From the NCBI GenBank assembly GCA_009746045.1, contig RPFO01000164.1, positions 1,951,400 to 2,015,399 of the forward strand: a stretch of 64,000 bases of DNA, given 5' to 3'. This stretch comes from Mesostigma viride (lineage: Eukaryota; Streptophyta; Mesostigmatophyceae; Mesostigmatales; Mesostigmataceae). Below the pieces are notes generated by a model. The model saw only the letters and a list, made by a program, of their open reading frames with translations, searched no databases and had not been told where the DNA came from. Both the position numbers and the translations under genes were made by a program. Shown here in pieces: positions 9,601 to 20,700 of this stretch; position 1 is the first letter of the stretch, and every line of letters starts with the position of its first letter.

Positions 9601-12529
9601 GTGACGATCCCGTACCGTCGTCAGGAAGGACGGTTGTGATGACTTTGCCCCCCGCTCGACGGGGATGGAGCAATGCCCGAACACGATACTGCTGAATGAG
9701 GATGACGATCCGGAGCCGTCGGCTGACACGGATTTTGTTGCGAGCACCCCACTGCAGAAGAGGTTTTTGGAGGCTCGTAACGTGGAGGGTCCGCCGAAAG
9801 TCTCAGGTGGAGGGCCGGCGTTTGCCGGATTGATGCGCCCGACTGAGGTGGTCGATGTTGAGGCGCCACCAGGGACATCGGCCGGATACTATACCGAATT
9901 GACCGCGGGTTTGGGTGACACCATGCGTCCACGAAGGATGCCCTTCCACGCTCCAACGGTACATTCGGCCGGTAAATTTCATTTTCAATAAACGAGTTTA
10001 ACTCGTCGTCTGTCCCAACTCAGTCCTAATAATAGGACTGAGTTGACCTTTTTCAACCGTGTGTAGTGACTAGGTGGGGGGTCCATTAAAGATGCTTAGA
10101 TGTGGGTCTATGGAGTATTTGATGTCCTCTTGCTGGCAAAAATACTACATCAGTGAAAACTTGACCCAAACTCCTAAAAATTACATGGATGTATGGCACC
10201 GTCGGCGAATTTGCATTTTTGTGTGGAAGCATGAGTGGCAAAAATTGAATAAATTCCATATTCATGTTAAAAAAATACAGGCATGTAAACAATATAGTTC
10301 TTGACCTGTGGCAAAAAACTGGACTCAATTTGGCCACTGGCACTGCCTGAAACACGCCAAATACTGCCAGTCCTATACATAGGACTGGGCCATGCTAGCA
10401 ATTTGCAAGCATGTAAGTGCGGTCATACTTCATAGTAGCGTGGCCACAAACCATGTCAATCAGCCCATTTCCCTTCAGGCATAATAGGAAAACATACTTG
10501 CATCATCATAATGCAGTTATATTGTACCTTAGTATGTGTGAAAGCCTATGCATACATGTAGGGAATGCGTATGGATACGTAGCTACAAAGGGATGTATTA
10601 TAAGTAATAACCACCGATATAATGGGTAGGTTAGTCACATTTAATTGTTCTTTACAAGAATGGACATGGATAAAACTGTATTACCTTGCCATGACATGGC
10701 CAACATACCTGCTGGCACATGATCACAGTGGTTTATCACCAAGATTTTTCACTCACCCGTATAAGCTTGACAGTACCCTTGACGCAGCCCATGACCACAC
10801 AATCATGCAGTATGAACATAGCAAGAGAATAACTAACATCTATGAAAGTGTTTTAACCCATTCAGCACCTAAAACCTTGTACAGCCATGCTACGGTAAGG
10901 CAAATGCCTGGTAAGATCATCTAAAAAGATGGTTTTAGAGAGGGGCAGGCAACGGTCAAGAAAGAGCAGCAAGACTCAAAACTGACAGCGCATCGCAAGC
11001 TTAAACTCATGTAAGAATACCAAGAAACGATGAAGCAGCGATATTCCAGCTTTACCTGGCACGGCTGGCGTTACCTTGGCCCAGGCGGTGCCTGCAAAAG
11101 TGGCACTTTGCGGCACACAAACCATGACGTGACAGAGTGGTCGAAATCATCAAATCTTTACTGCCACTAGACTTAATCTACGACAATACATGATAAAAGG
11201 TATAAAGAAACCTATAAACCCTTCGATTTGATCCGGGAATCAATTGTAGTAATCCATTCCGTCGACCTGCCTAATCGCAGATTTTTCCAGCAAGAACAGT
11301 GCCGACACCCAGTAAATCGCATCCCCGCGAGGCTAAAATTCACTTGTATCATCTTTAGGACATAAAAAATCTATTTCCTGGGTTTGGCCCGCAAAATCGT
11401 CCGAAAACGTAAACTGCATGCATGGGCGCAAGCCGCCATGGCTAGGTCGTGCATTTCCGGAACTCACGTTTTGCGTGAAAATGTACCCTTACCACCTGTA
11501 CTTTCACCGTACGGTTAGCCGCCCAAACCAAATCCAAAAAAATCCCAAAAATATGTCCAAGAAAGATCTTTTCAAGTAGTATTTGAATAAATTTTGAGAA
11601 AAATTTTCTGCCAAATATTCCGACTGGGGCGAATTTTCTACAAAACCTCAAAATTAGGTCCTAAAATTAGGACTGAGTTGAACTCAGTCCTAAAATTAGG
11701 ACCAGAGACAGACGACGAGTTAATAAGTACCTTAATATATTTCTACATAAGTTTTTTTGCATCAGTCCATGGCTTCATTGATTTCTCACACGACCCTTCC
11801 GTATTCATGTTAATTGGCATGTGCTTACGTGCAGGGAAAGGCGAAGAAGAAACTCCAGTTCGGTTTCCCCGTGGATCCGCGTCTGGGACTGTGTCCGGAG
11901 AGGCCGGCCGTGTTGTTGGCCAGGCCGCGGTCGGCGAACCAGTTGCACAACCGGGGGCGGGAGGGGCCTCCCTCCCACCCAACGCACCAGCCGACGCACC
12001 AGCCTTACCGTGCGGTCAGCCAGAAAAAACGTACGAAGAGTTGATGGCAGAGGCGGCGGCTGCGCAGGGGCAGAAGGCAAAACGTCGGGGAGGGGGCAGG
12101 GGAGGGGCGGGGCAGGAGACGGAGGGTGCCGACGAACCTGCACAGCCGCAGAAGGGTGGTGGTCAGGGCAGAGATGCGACGGCCGAAAAACGAATCAGGG
12201 ACGTTCGGCCGGACGTCCGGATGCGCTTTATGGATGGCGCGAAACTGACTCGCGGAGGTTGGACTTCGACATGGGTAGACCAGGTGTGCATAAACTGGGA
12301 GCACAAGTACCCCAAGAAGGAAGATTTTCTGCTCTTTGGCACCCTCCTGGGCAAAGAGAGGGAGAAGGTGGTGATCAGATGGTTTGATGAAGGGCACGAC
12401 CTCGGTTGGAGTAATGAGTGCGAGCAAAAGTTTCGTTTCCCTCTGAAGTTCGCTAGAGAACATGTTACTCTCCTGAAGGAAGGCGCCAGCTGGGACAACA
12501 TTCCTTCATATCGACCTGGCAAGCGATGA
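3625..12529 (+). CDS. Large multi-exon unrecognised protein, frame broken at several sites
   Basis: Exons with clean GT-AG borders are 3625-4285, 4406-4462, 4590-4670, 4795-5301, 5887-7061, 7318-9971 and 11835-12529 (stop TGA). Introns are phase 0 except the last (phase 1), and all phases match. Reading continuity needs small frame corrections. One missing G restores frame at G6 tracts 6509-6514, 6991-6996 and 7585-7590. Further shifts lie near 3720, 3930, 6640, 8215, 8610, 9000-9060, 9500 and 9655. The product is Lys/Glu-rich and helical early on, with GKGKGK-like runs. An Asp/Glu tract follows (about 8810-8950), then five 24-residue repeats (9155-9490). The tail includes KVVIRWFDEGHDLGW. 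No known domain was recognised. A TGTAA lies 294 nt past the stop. It could be a real gene with consensus errors, or a pseudogene. Confidence 0.6.
4726..4746 (+). repeat. Single copy of the intronic motif in the 4671-4794 intron
   Basis: TTACGACGGCCGGCGTTTCT lies near the middle of a 124-nt intron. Flanking exons join in phase 0. The introns 4286-4405 and 4463-4589 lack a recognisable copy, so the motif is not universal in this gene. Confidence 0.75.
5285..5880 (+). repeat. Four tandem ~150-bp units carrying exon end, 5' splice site and motif
   Basis: The anchor AATGAG occurs at 5296, 5447, 5599 and 5742 (spacing 151, 152, 143). Each unit includes the last bases of the 4795-5301 exon, the donor region, ACCTCTGTTGTGAGGGG, then TTGCGACGGCCGGCGTTTCT (at 5360, 5511, 5658, 5806) and a TTTCCTGATTT-like tract. 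Units 1 and 3 keep the donor GTAAGT. Units 2 and 4 have CCAAGT and CCGAGT instead. Units 1/3 and 2/4 also pair in other differences, so the array probably arose by duplicating a two-unit block. The true acceptor is CTGCAG at 5881-5886. Confidence 0.85.
7071..7227 (+). repeat. Three copies of the intronic motif in the 7062-7317 intron
   Basis: TTGCGACCGCCGGCGTTTCT begins at 7072, and the ATGCGACC-type variants begin at 7141 and 7208. Copies are 69 and 67 bp apart, each followed by a partly conserved TATAAG(T/G)GGTTTTC-like stretch. The exon on the left ends in GAAGAGAAG and the next begins GTTTCCAAA, joining in phase 0. Confidence 0.85.
9155..9490 (+). repeat. Coding minisatellite, 72-bp unit, about five copies
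   Basis: Units start with GGCTCGCGGCCTGTTACTGG at about 9237, 9309, 9381 and 9453, with a diverged first copy near 9165. The period is 72 bp, so the frame is kept (24 residues). In the frame judged coding, each unit contains GNAGGRICDEEGDRQQEGG. The nucleotide core AACGCCGGCGGGCGTATCT resembles the intronic motif (GACGGCCGGCGTTTCT), possibly by chance given the high GC content. Confidence 0.85.
10002..11719. mobile_element. TTAA-flanked 1.7-kb non-autonomous DNA element (piggyBac-like)
   Basis: CTCGTCGTCTGTC at 10002-10014 is matched by its reverse complement at 11707-11719, and both ends abut TTAA (9998-10001 and 11720-11723). Just inside each end are further short inverted repeats built from AACTCAGTCCTAA and TTAGGACTGAGTT. 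TTAA target duplication is typical of piggyBac, although the terminal bases are CTC rather than CCC. No transposase reading frame is visible, and the interior is AT-richer than its surroundings. It lies wholly within the last intron (9972-11834) of the large locus. Confidence 0.7.
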
Positions 12530-13057
12530 TGGGCGAGGACTTTGCACGAAATCGCGTTTTGCACGTAATTGCCCACCGCAACGTGGAGAAATGCAGATGT
12601 ACATAGTAGTTGGATCAGTTACCGTGACTTTGGGCAGTTTAGTACTTAGTTGGGGTGACGTGTCCAATGTATATATGGTGGGGCGCGTCCAAGGGGGTCC
12701 ACGCTGATTGAGCACTTGCATGTGTTCTTTCAACATATTCGGACATGTATGAAATGAATAAATTGTTTGGACAATTGCAAATTGATTGATTGAAGAATGA
12801 GATACCATTATTAATTGAAAAATGTAAAACCTCATTGTGAATTTGTACTTCAAACTTTCACATGCATGCCCCAATTGTGCATTTGTGCAGGTTTTAATTA
12901 TGAGAAGTAGCATTTCTCTACAAATATTGAGAAATTTAGGGGCACTTGGGTTTGTTGGCCATGTTCATTCATGATAAAATGGACTTTTTATGCTGTAACA
13001 TCATATTCCACTAGTCCAAAACGCTGCTTTCATGACGTCAAAAGTACCAGCAATGGC
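12530..13057. other. Noncoding stretch downstream of the large locus
   Basis: No coding feature is seen. A TGTAA at 12823-12827 may serve as the poly(A) signal of the upstream gene. The rest is AT-rich and unremarkable. Confidence 0.5.
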
Positions 13058-13059
13058 CC

Positions 13060-13930
13060 TAGGTTGGAGCAGTAGATGTTGGGGACGCCCCGTAGATGGC
13101 CGCCCCCTTCCAGTACACCGGCTGGCCCGCCTTGGTCTGCCGGAGCTGGAGGTAGGTCGGCCATAGCTCCCGTCGCCGTTGTTGCTGCGCCAGGGTCAAG
13201 TCGTCGTCAAGGGTGAAGTGAGTCTTCTCGAGCCGCTTGCGGCGTCTGAGAAACGAAATCTTGTCCGCTGGGCTCTCAAAGATGAGAAGAAGCGGAGGCG
13301 CCCCGGCCTTACGTACTGACCCCGCGCGCGGGGGAGGCGGTGGGCGGTCAGCTTAATCCCACCAAGGAGGCCCATGCGTGCAAGGATTTTGCTCTCAAAC
13401 GCACATGCAAGCTTCTCGGAACTCTCACCTTCCTCCATGTCGAAGTTCTTGACGATGACGTTGAGGCTGCGCTTGGCGAGCTCGGCCTCCTCGCGGAGGT
13501 CAAGCGTCTGCCGTTGGAGCTGGGCTGCGACGGCGGAGGTGGTGGAGGTGGTATGTTGCTTAAGCATGTCCGCCCAGGTCGTGATGGGAGGAGCATCGCC
13601 GGCCAGGCCAGCAGGGGCTGGCTTGGCGGCAATGTCCTTCACTGCCTGGGCGGTGAGGCCGGCGGTGTTCTGCAGGACCTCGATAGCGATTGCATTATCC
13701 TTGAGGCGCTGGTCGATGTCGCGGAGCTGGGCGGTGATGGCGTCGGAGGAGGGGATGGTGGCGGTGGAGGATCGGAGGCGAGGAGGGTGGAGGTGGCGGT
13801 GGAAATCGTGGAGAGGAGGGGGAGCTCGGCAGTCAGCGTGCTGCCCATGGCCGCCACATCTGCAGCGATGGGGGCCACGTGCTGCTGAGGCCCCCTACCA
13901 GCTGATGCCTTAGCATTATTTAACCATGTG
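13060..13930 (-). pseudogene. LINE ORF1 relic (coiled-coil plus RNA-binding-like region)
   Basis: Reading the minus strand in shifting frames gives a Pro/Ser-rich start, then a helical DLREEAELAKRSLNVIVKNF segment. A basic HRLPR motif follows, then a tail with SPADKISFLRRRKRLE, TLDDDLTLAQQQRRRELWPT and QPVYWKGAAIY. The same arrangement recurs at 43370-43600, 53417-54185 and 60890-62450. This layout, with coiled coil, RRM-like middle and basic tail, fits L1-type ORF1 proteins. At least two frameshifts are present and no ORF2 lies nearby, so it is an isolated fragment. Confidence 0.7.
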
Positions 13931-14539
13931 ACATGTGTGCCTATGATGTGCCACACACCAGATTATGCCTAGCTTCTATTAGTTATGCTGTGCCCACGCA
14001 GAGAGCCACTCTCTGCTGAGAAGCCATGCCCTAGCTTTTGTAGAGTGCTTAATATTGAGGTCTTGGGGAGACGTCCACTATATCTATATTTCAGATTTCC
14101 GGCAGTGCTCGACTTGGTCCCCAAACGAGGACACGAGACAAATCAATTAATAATTAATTTAAAAATTATAATTTCGGGCAGCCACATCCCCTTCCAAGGG
14201 GGGAAAATGTACTTCATTTAGGTGAGCAAACACATCCCTGCCATGGCCAGCTTTTTAGCATTTATGCACAGGAATAGTTGTCTCACTTAATACCGGCCTG
14301 TCCTCTAGGTCCTGCATGGTGAGAGTACGTAAGCAATCCATCATTAAATAAAAGAAGTTTCTGGACTCTGTATCAGTGAGCAGCTTCAATAACTATCTGA
14401 ACTATGCATGTGGCCTGCATTTCAGGCGATGCGATAAGGATGCGGTCCCTGGACACCCCCTTCTTGTCATGCATCAATCAGGGATGGAAGTTACCTGCTC
14501 ACACAGTTGTATACCTCGTGACTTCTCCCAATAGGGGCT

Positions 14540-14655
14540 GAATGAATGAATGAATGAATGAATGAATGAATGAATGAATGAATGAATGAATGAATGAATG
14601 AATGAATGAATGAATGAATGAATGAATGAAGGAATGAATGAATGAATGAATGAAT
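14540..14655. repeat. (AATG)n microsatellite
   Basis: About 29 tandem copies of the 4-bp unit run with one visible variant (GAAGGAATG near 14630). It lies just beyond the 3' end of the TIR gene. The rest of 13940-14690 holds no gene I can support. Confidence 0.97.
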
Positions 14656-14744
14656 ATGATAAAATCAGCCTGGATCTATAATGATAAACATGTTACAAGC
14701 AGAGCAATACGCTCCATGCACGGTGCCGTGCAATGATCAATGCA

Positions 14745-17700
14745 CTATTGGACGCTACAGAGGGGAGATCGTTTCATTTTTCCATCCCCTTTAGGGCTGT
14801 CTGTCACACCAGACTGCTTGCCCTTGGAATCCCACGCCTCACAACGGTTGCCCCCAGGGCTCCCCGAATGATCCCCCGGCGGCGGCAGCCGCAGCAGCAG
14901 CTCTGCCACCCGGTCGTCCAGGCGCAGCAGCTTCTTCTCCATCTCCTCCAGCTTGTTGCTAATTATATCCACGCCCACCATGGGCCCTGGCGAGCCGCTT
15001 GGTGCCTCGCGTTCCTTTTGTACACTTGACGCACCACCCGCGTGAGAAGGGGGCCATGAAGAACCCACCGCGCTGGGCGCCGCCCCCGGCCTATCTCTCT
15101 CGCCGCCATGGTCACTACTGTGGGCCGCTCCCACGTTATTCGCACCCCCAGGGATATGCCGGGTCAGCACATCCGTGATCTTGCCCATCAACTTGGCCAC
15201 CACGTCCTCCAGCTGGGCCTCGGTGAGCGATGGGCCCGTGGCCGGCGCCGCTGCCCCACCACCCGGCACGGCCAAGGCAGATGCAGCGGGGGTGATCTCC
15301 ACGGGTGGCTCCGGCAGCCGTACAGGGTGTTCCTCGCGCCACCTGGCGAGCACCTGCTTGCTCTCCTGCACGGCGGCCGCGTAGTCGCGGAAGCCAGTGT
15401 CCGGAACAAAGGGAGGGAAGGGGCCGCCGCACGGGACGCGTTCGCCCGCAGCACCCAGCATGTGTTCAGGGGGAGCCTCCGCCGACTTCCCCTCGCCCGG
15501 TGGAACCCCCGAGAGTGCCTGGCCGCTCACAGCCCCAACAGCAGGCATACTGTTCCCAGCTGTCCCCCCTGGTTGTATGTCTGGGTCGGCGCCTCCGTAC
15601 AAGGGCAGGCGGACAAGCGCCACGCTGGCCCCCTGCCCCCCCTCGGCCACCATGTCCACCTTGAGACCGTACACGCGGAGCAGCGCCAGGTCCACCAGTG
15701 CGGTTATGGTAATCTGAATCGGCCCATCGTTGACCGTGCCCAGCCCCGCATCGACCGACCGCAGGCGAGGGCCGCAAGGACGAGGGGTCGCCGAGACAGC
15801 CAGTCCGACAACACCTGTCCCGCCATCAGTGTTACTGCTGGCAGATGTATCAGGGTCGGTGTCACCCAGGGTCCCTGCGGCGGCAGCTGCTGCCAGGTCC
15901 GCGGCCATGGACTCATACACCAGCGCCCGCAGCGCCGCCACTGGCAGCTCCAGCAAGCGCCCGGGGCAGGACACTTTGGCGACGACAACGCGCCCGGGGT
16001 CATCCCCGCCCGCCACGCAGATGTCGGTATTAGCACCGCCCACCGCCGCTGCACTAGCGACAGCGTTACTGCCTTGGCCATCATTTTCGTGGTTACCACT
16101 ATCTGGCGCCCCGGCGGGTGGTGGCAGGTCCATGCGCTCTACTTTCACCTGGCTTCGCTGCCACTTCTCGGGGCTATCACACGTCACCACCAGCACTGGT
16201 GGGGAGATGCCAGCAGACACGAGCGTCCTTGCACCAGGGGCGGCCCCTGGTTGGCCCGACGAGCTGTCCCTCTCTCTGCCCTCCACCGCCGGCGACGCCA
16301 GCGTGCGTGAGGGGTTGGCAAACTCCATCACGGCGGTCACGCTGGGGCCCTCCAGGGTGGTCGCGGTCACCTGGAACAGCAGCGGGCCGCGCCGCGCAAG
16401 CCACGCGCGGTCCCACAGGCCGCGCCCCAGCACGTGCTTGTCCGGCGTGTTGATGCGCCAGCTGGCATTGAGGTGCAGCGAGCCAAGCGCCGGGATGGTG
16501 AAGGGGGGCGACACGGGGTTGCCCCCTGATTCACCCTGCTGGTTGGTGGTGGCTGGGGTGGGGCTTGTGAATTTCACGTCTGCCCCGATAGGGTCGCCCT
16601 CTGCGGTCAACATGGCCAGGGTCACCTGTGGACCATGCCAGGGCAACCCATGCAGATACGGGAGGCAGACGTGTTGAGATGGCCGGACATCACGAGGGAA
16701 GATCCGGCAAGGCAGACAACGGCAGCCATCCTGATGACCCTGGTCTCTACCACGACCCGCTGAAACATGCTTGGTCGCTGAGGGGTGATCTACGAAGTTG
16801 AGTTCCAATCACCCATTCCACACAGACGATTACCTCTCGAAGCTTGAAGTAGGAGATTCCATGAACTGTATCAGTATACACCATCCATAGAGGGCTGTGT
16901 CTCACAACCGCAAACACCCTAGACAGGGTTGCAACGCATAGCTCCCGCATAGCATGTCTTCCCCAACTACAGTGGATACATAAAATTTTTACTCCTGGCG
17001 TATACATAGTAGGCAGATGCCGGGCCTCCAGAGAGCCAGCTTCGAAGCAACAAAAAGAGAAAAATTAACACGATCCTAGTCTGCAAACCACCCAGCCAAA
17101 AACGTGTCTTTCACCAACTCCTGTATCAATGGGTCCCAGGTGAAGGAGATCAGACTTTTCAAGCATCACAACATTCCAGTATGAGATCAAACAATCTACT
17201 TTCCCTGACACGCCCCATGCCACCCACCTGCATGGCAACGCCCACCACCACGCCACCCACCTCCACAACCATCCCACACGACCCACCCACCTCCATGACC
17301 ACCACGTTCTTGTCCTGCCCGCTCACGATGGCCAACCCCGCCTCGAACGCGTCAAACTGGAGCGCGCTGCTTTTGTTAGCCACCACCGGCGACGTGAGTT
17401 TGAGCCGCAGCGGGCAGCCCATCTGCGCGTGCTGCGCGACAAAGGACTTGCGCGCCTCCACCGGATCCGCCTCGGCGATCGGCACGCCTTTATACCACCG
17501 CACGTCACGCACGCCGTACCCTGCCTCCTCCCCCTCCAGGGGGAACCGCTCCCGGATGCCGCCCCGGCTGAGGTGGCGCACGCCCACAAAGTAGATCTTG
17601 GTGGCCAGGGTCCCTGGGGGGCACGCCAACCCCGGCACATCAGTCCCTAGCTTGAAGAAGAGCTCAGAGATGGACGGGCAGTTGGGCGGCGAGGTGGCGG

Positions 17701-20700
17701 CGCGCACCACGGCGCGTATGCCCGAGAGCTGCTTCCCGTCCCCCCCCATGACCCAGGTGAGGGTCGCGGTGCTCCCGTCATCCTTGCGCGTGTGGGAGAC
17801 CAGCACGTCACTGCCCCCACTGGCCAGCTCCTGCTGCAGCGCGCTCAGGGCCGCAGGGGGGAACACGTTGAAGTAGTCGGCGTAGCCGTCGACCTGACAG
17901 GGGGGAGGGGCACGCACGGATGCACATGCGCGCGCGGCATTGGGTGGGTGGGACGTATTCACAAGAGCATCAGATAGGAGCCAAGACACACAACCAACGC
18001 CCGACATGGGATGGGATGTTGGTGGGGCACAATGGGGTCAGATACAGCACTGCTAGGCGTGGGCCTGGCGTGAAGATAGGCAGAATAGGAGGCTGAGATA
18101 TGAACACAGTAGCATGGCCCCAGGGAGCCCTTTTCCAGTGAAAGCGTATGGGATGTGGGGGCAACCTGGGAGCGTCAAAGCCCCCCACAACTAAAGCCAG
18201 ATTTCACACAAGGCGATCACATAGGGCACAGCACACGTTCCTCATAATTTGGTTCGGAAGCGCGTGGAATGAGCTAAGGCTGGGACAATGCACTGTCGCC
18301 ATTACCGCAATCCATGCATCCATGGAGCTCCTGTCTTTATGCGGAGGCCAGCCAGCATCATTTTGACCTTTTGGCCGCACCTGTACGTAGAGTGACCCCT
18401 TGGCGTCCTCATCGCTGGCCCCCCTGGTGGACGTGAGCATGCCGACGGACACGGACATGTCCTCGCCCGTGTAGTGCTCGCACTTGGCGGCCATCCACTC
18501 CTCGTGCGTGTTAGTGTAGTTCATGATGGCCGCACAGCGCCGGATGCGCGCGACGTACCTGCGCATGAGGCGACGGCGGGTGACCGTGTGGCCCGGGTGG
18601 AGGAAGATACAGCATTGAGCAGCAATTAACAGCGTGGTCATGCAGCAATTAGCTCAGCGCCTCTGCCAGGAGGTCACCGAGCAATAACAAGTTATAAGGG
18701 GGAATGTACACAAGGTGAGATGGCAGATTGGACTCATTGGAGGTATCATGAGACTATTTAGCGATGCAAGGCTTGCATGCAGAGCAATTTCGGAGCGATT
18801 GAGGCCAAGTCGCATGAAGGCAGCTGAGAGGGCGTAAAGGCCTCTGCACTCATATCAAGATTGTAAGAGTATAAGAAACTGAGGGTCCATGATCACCTCT
18901 GCTAGAAGTGGCATCTAGTAGAAAACATAGCGTCAGCCACTGACAATAATAAGGTTAGGCTAAAATGCCAGGGCTAGGTCGGGTTTACATTTACCTTAAC
19001 AGTGGGGCATGGGATTGTGCACTTGCCTGAGGGTCTTCAGGAGGTCTCACCCGCGACCCGCGTCCCAACAGGTTTCCACCGACTGCCCCGCCTGCCCCCA
19101 ACCCATCGTCAGGACACTGTGTGCTCATGTCCATGTGTGCACTCGTTCAAGCACCTGATCCTCCTGGCACCCATGGCCCCATGTAATTGAGACAACTAGC
19201 GCAGGGTGTATGGCTTCATGCTCGTGCTGGCACAGCCTCCTGGACCTGTCTAGGCATGCACCCGCAGCATAACCCCATATCCTGCACCCAAAGCTTTGTC
19301 TAACAGTCGCACATGCTCGCACCAATGGAGGCAGTTGCCTTGCTCTACCTACACCACCACACCGACCATGTGTGGCCTGCTGCTTCGCACGGCATCGACT
19401 TACACGTGGTTGGCTTACAATATCATGGGCCAACAGACATGGGGTGCTCCAATAACAGCGTGGGTGCGGCCTAATGCCTAGCCAACTGCCCGCTGACCCA
19501 CACACCAGCACTCTGGAGGCGAAAAAGTAACCATCCTCGCAAAGCAGCCCCTACTTAGTGAGGATGGATTCCGTTTCTCTATCGCACCCACGTGTAGTCG
19601 TTGTGGTGCTTGGGCCGGTGCCGCGAGCGCCGACAGCCCGTCTCTTGGCCCGCTTTCAGCTCGTCTACCGCCGACCCACACGCCGCGCCGCAGCACACGT
19701 GCGCGCCGTTGTACATGCCGCGCTCATGGAAGCGGCAGCTGCCCGCCCCATTGGCACTCTCCAGGTACCCTGCGCCGCACTGAACGCAGGTGAACTCGCG
19801 CTCGGGCTCCAGGCGTTCCTTGTCCGCCCACTTGTCGCGCGCCTTGGGCCACACATGTGTGCCCAGAAAGGACACGATGGAGGGCAGCTTGTCCACCAGC
19901 TGACCAGAAGTGGGGGGCGGGAAGGGCAGGGGGGCGGATGGGAGCAGTGCGGCCACCATGACAGTGGGGTCAGGCATATCATCTGTGTATGCGTGTGTGC
20001 ACGCGCGTGGATGGCAGCAGAGCAGCCATGACAGCTGGGCCAAAAATACCAAGTCAAGGGCAGGGGGAGAATTGGGAAATGGGCAGGAGCAGGATGGGGG
20101 GGGAAGCAGCACCCTCCCTTCAAGGACATCAGCAGGGGGCATCGAAAGCAATTGCCAGCAGCAACTCCAGCAGCATTCAGCTCTCCTCCTGCCTCTCCAG
20201 CTGCCAAAAGACCTCTTTCTCGCCTGGCACCTGAAGGGGACCAACAGGCTGGCTGACGAGTCAAACGGGCCAGCTAGCCTGAAAGCACGGCTAACAAGCA
20301 GTGGCCACGTAACACTGCCGTGCATGTCATGGGATGAAAGCCCCTGACGCGAACGGGCAAAAGCACATGTGCTGCACATGTCCAAACGGAAAGCCCATGA
20401 CGTTGCCCATCATGGGATGCCCCCGATAGCTGCAACCAGGTATGTACCAGCGGGGTGCAGCCACCAAGAGTGTCTCGCAGCAAGCGGCCCCGCACACGCA
20501 AAGGCCCGCCCTCGCCTCATGGAGTCATTACTCACCTCGGCCATGCATCACCCACGCCATGACTCGGCTACTTTGTCATCACTCGGTCATGCCTCACCTA
20601 CGTCATGCCTGGAAGTATATGTCACCAGCCCCCGGTCATCATTCAAGATTGCCGTGCCTCCCCTCGGTCATCACTCGCCTCGCTCAGCACTCAACCAAGT

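Noticed and set aside
8758-9747. Long Pro/Ser-rich frame on the minus strand opposite the large locus
   Set aside because: It is the antisense shadow of the purine-rich Asp/Glu tract and 72-bp repeats. The splice sites support the plus strand.
15108-16677. Long plus-strand frames opposite the last TIR-gene exon
   Set aside because: The GC-rich exon on the minus strand has an acceptor in phase, conserved style and a downstream TGTAA. The plus frames are shadows.
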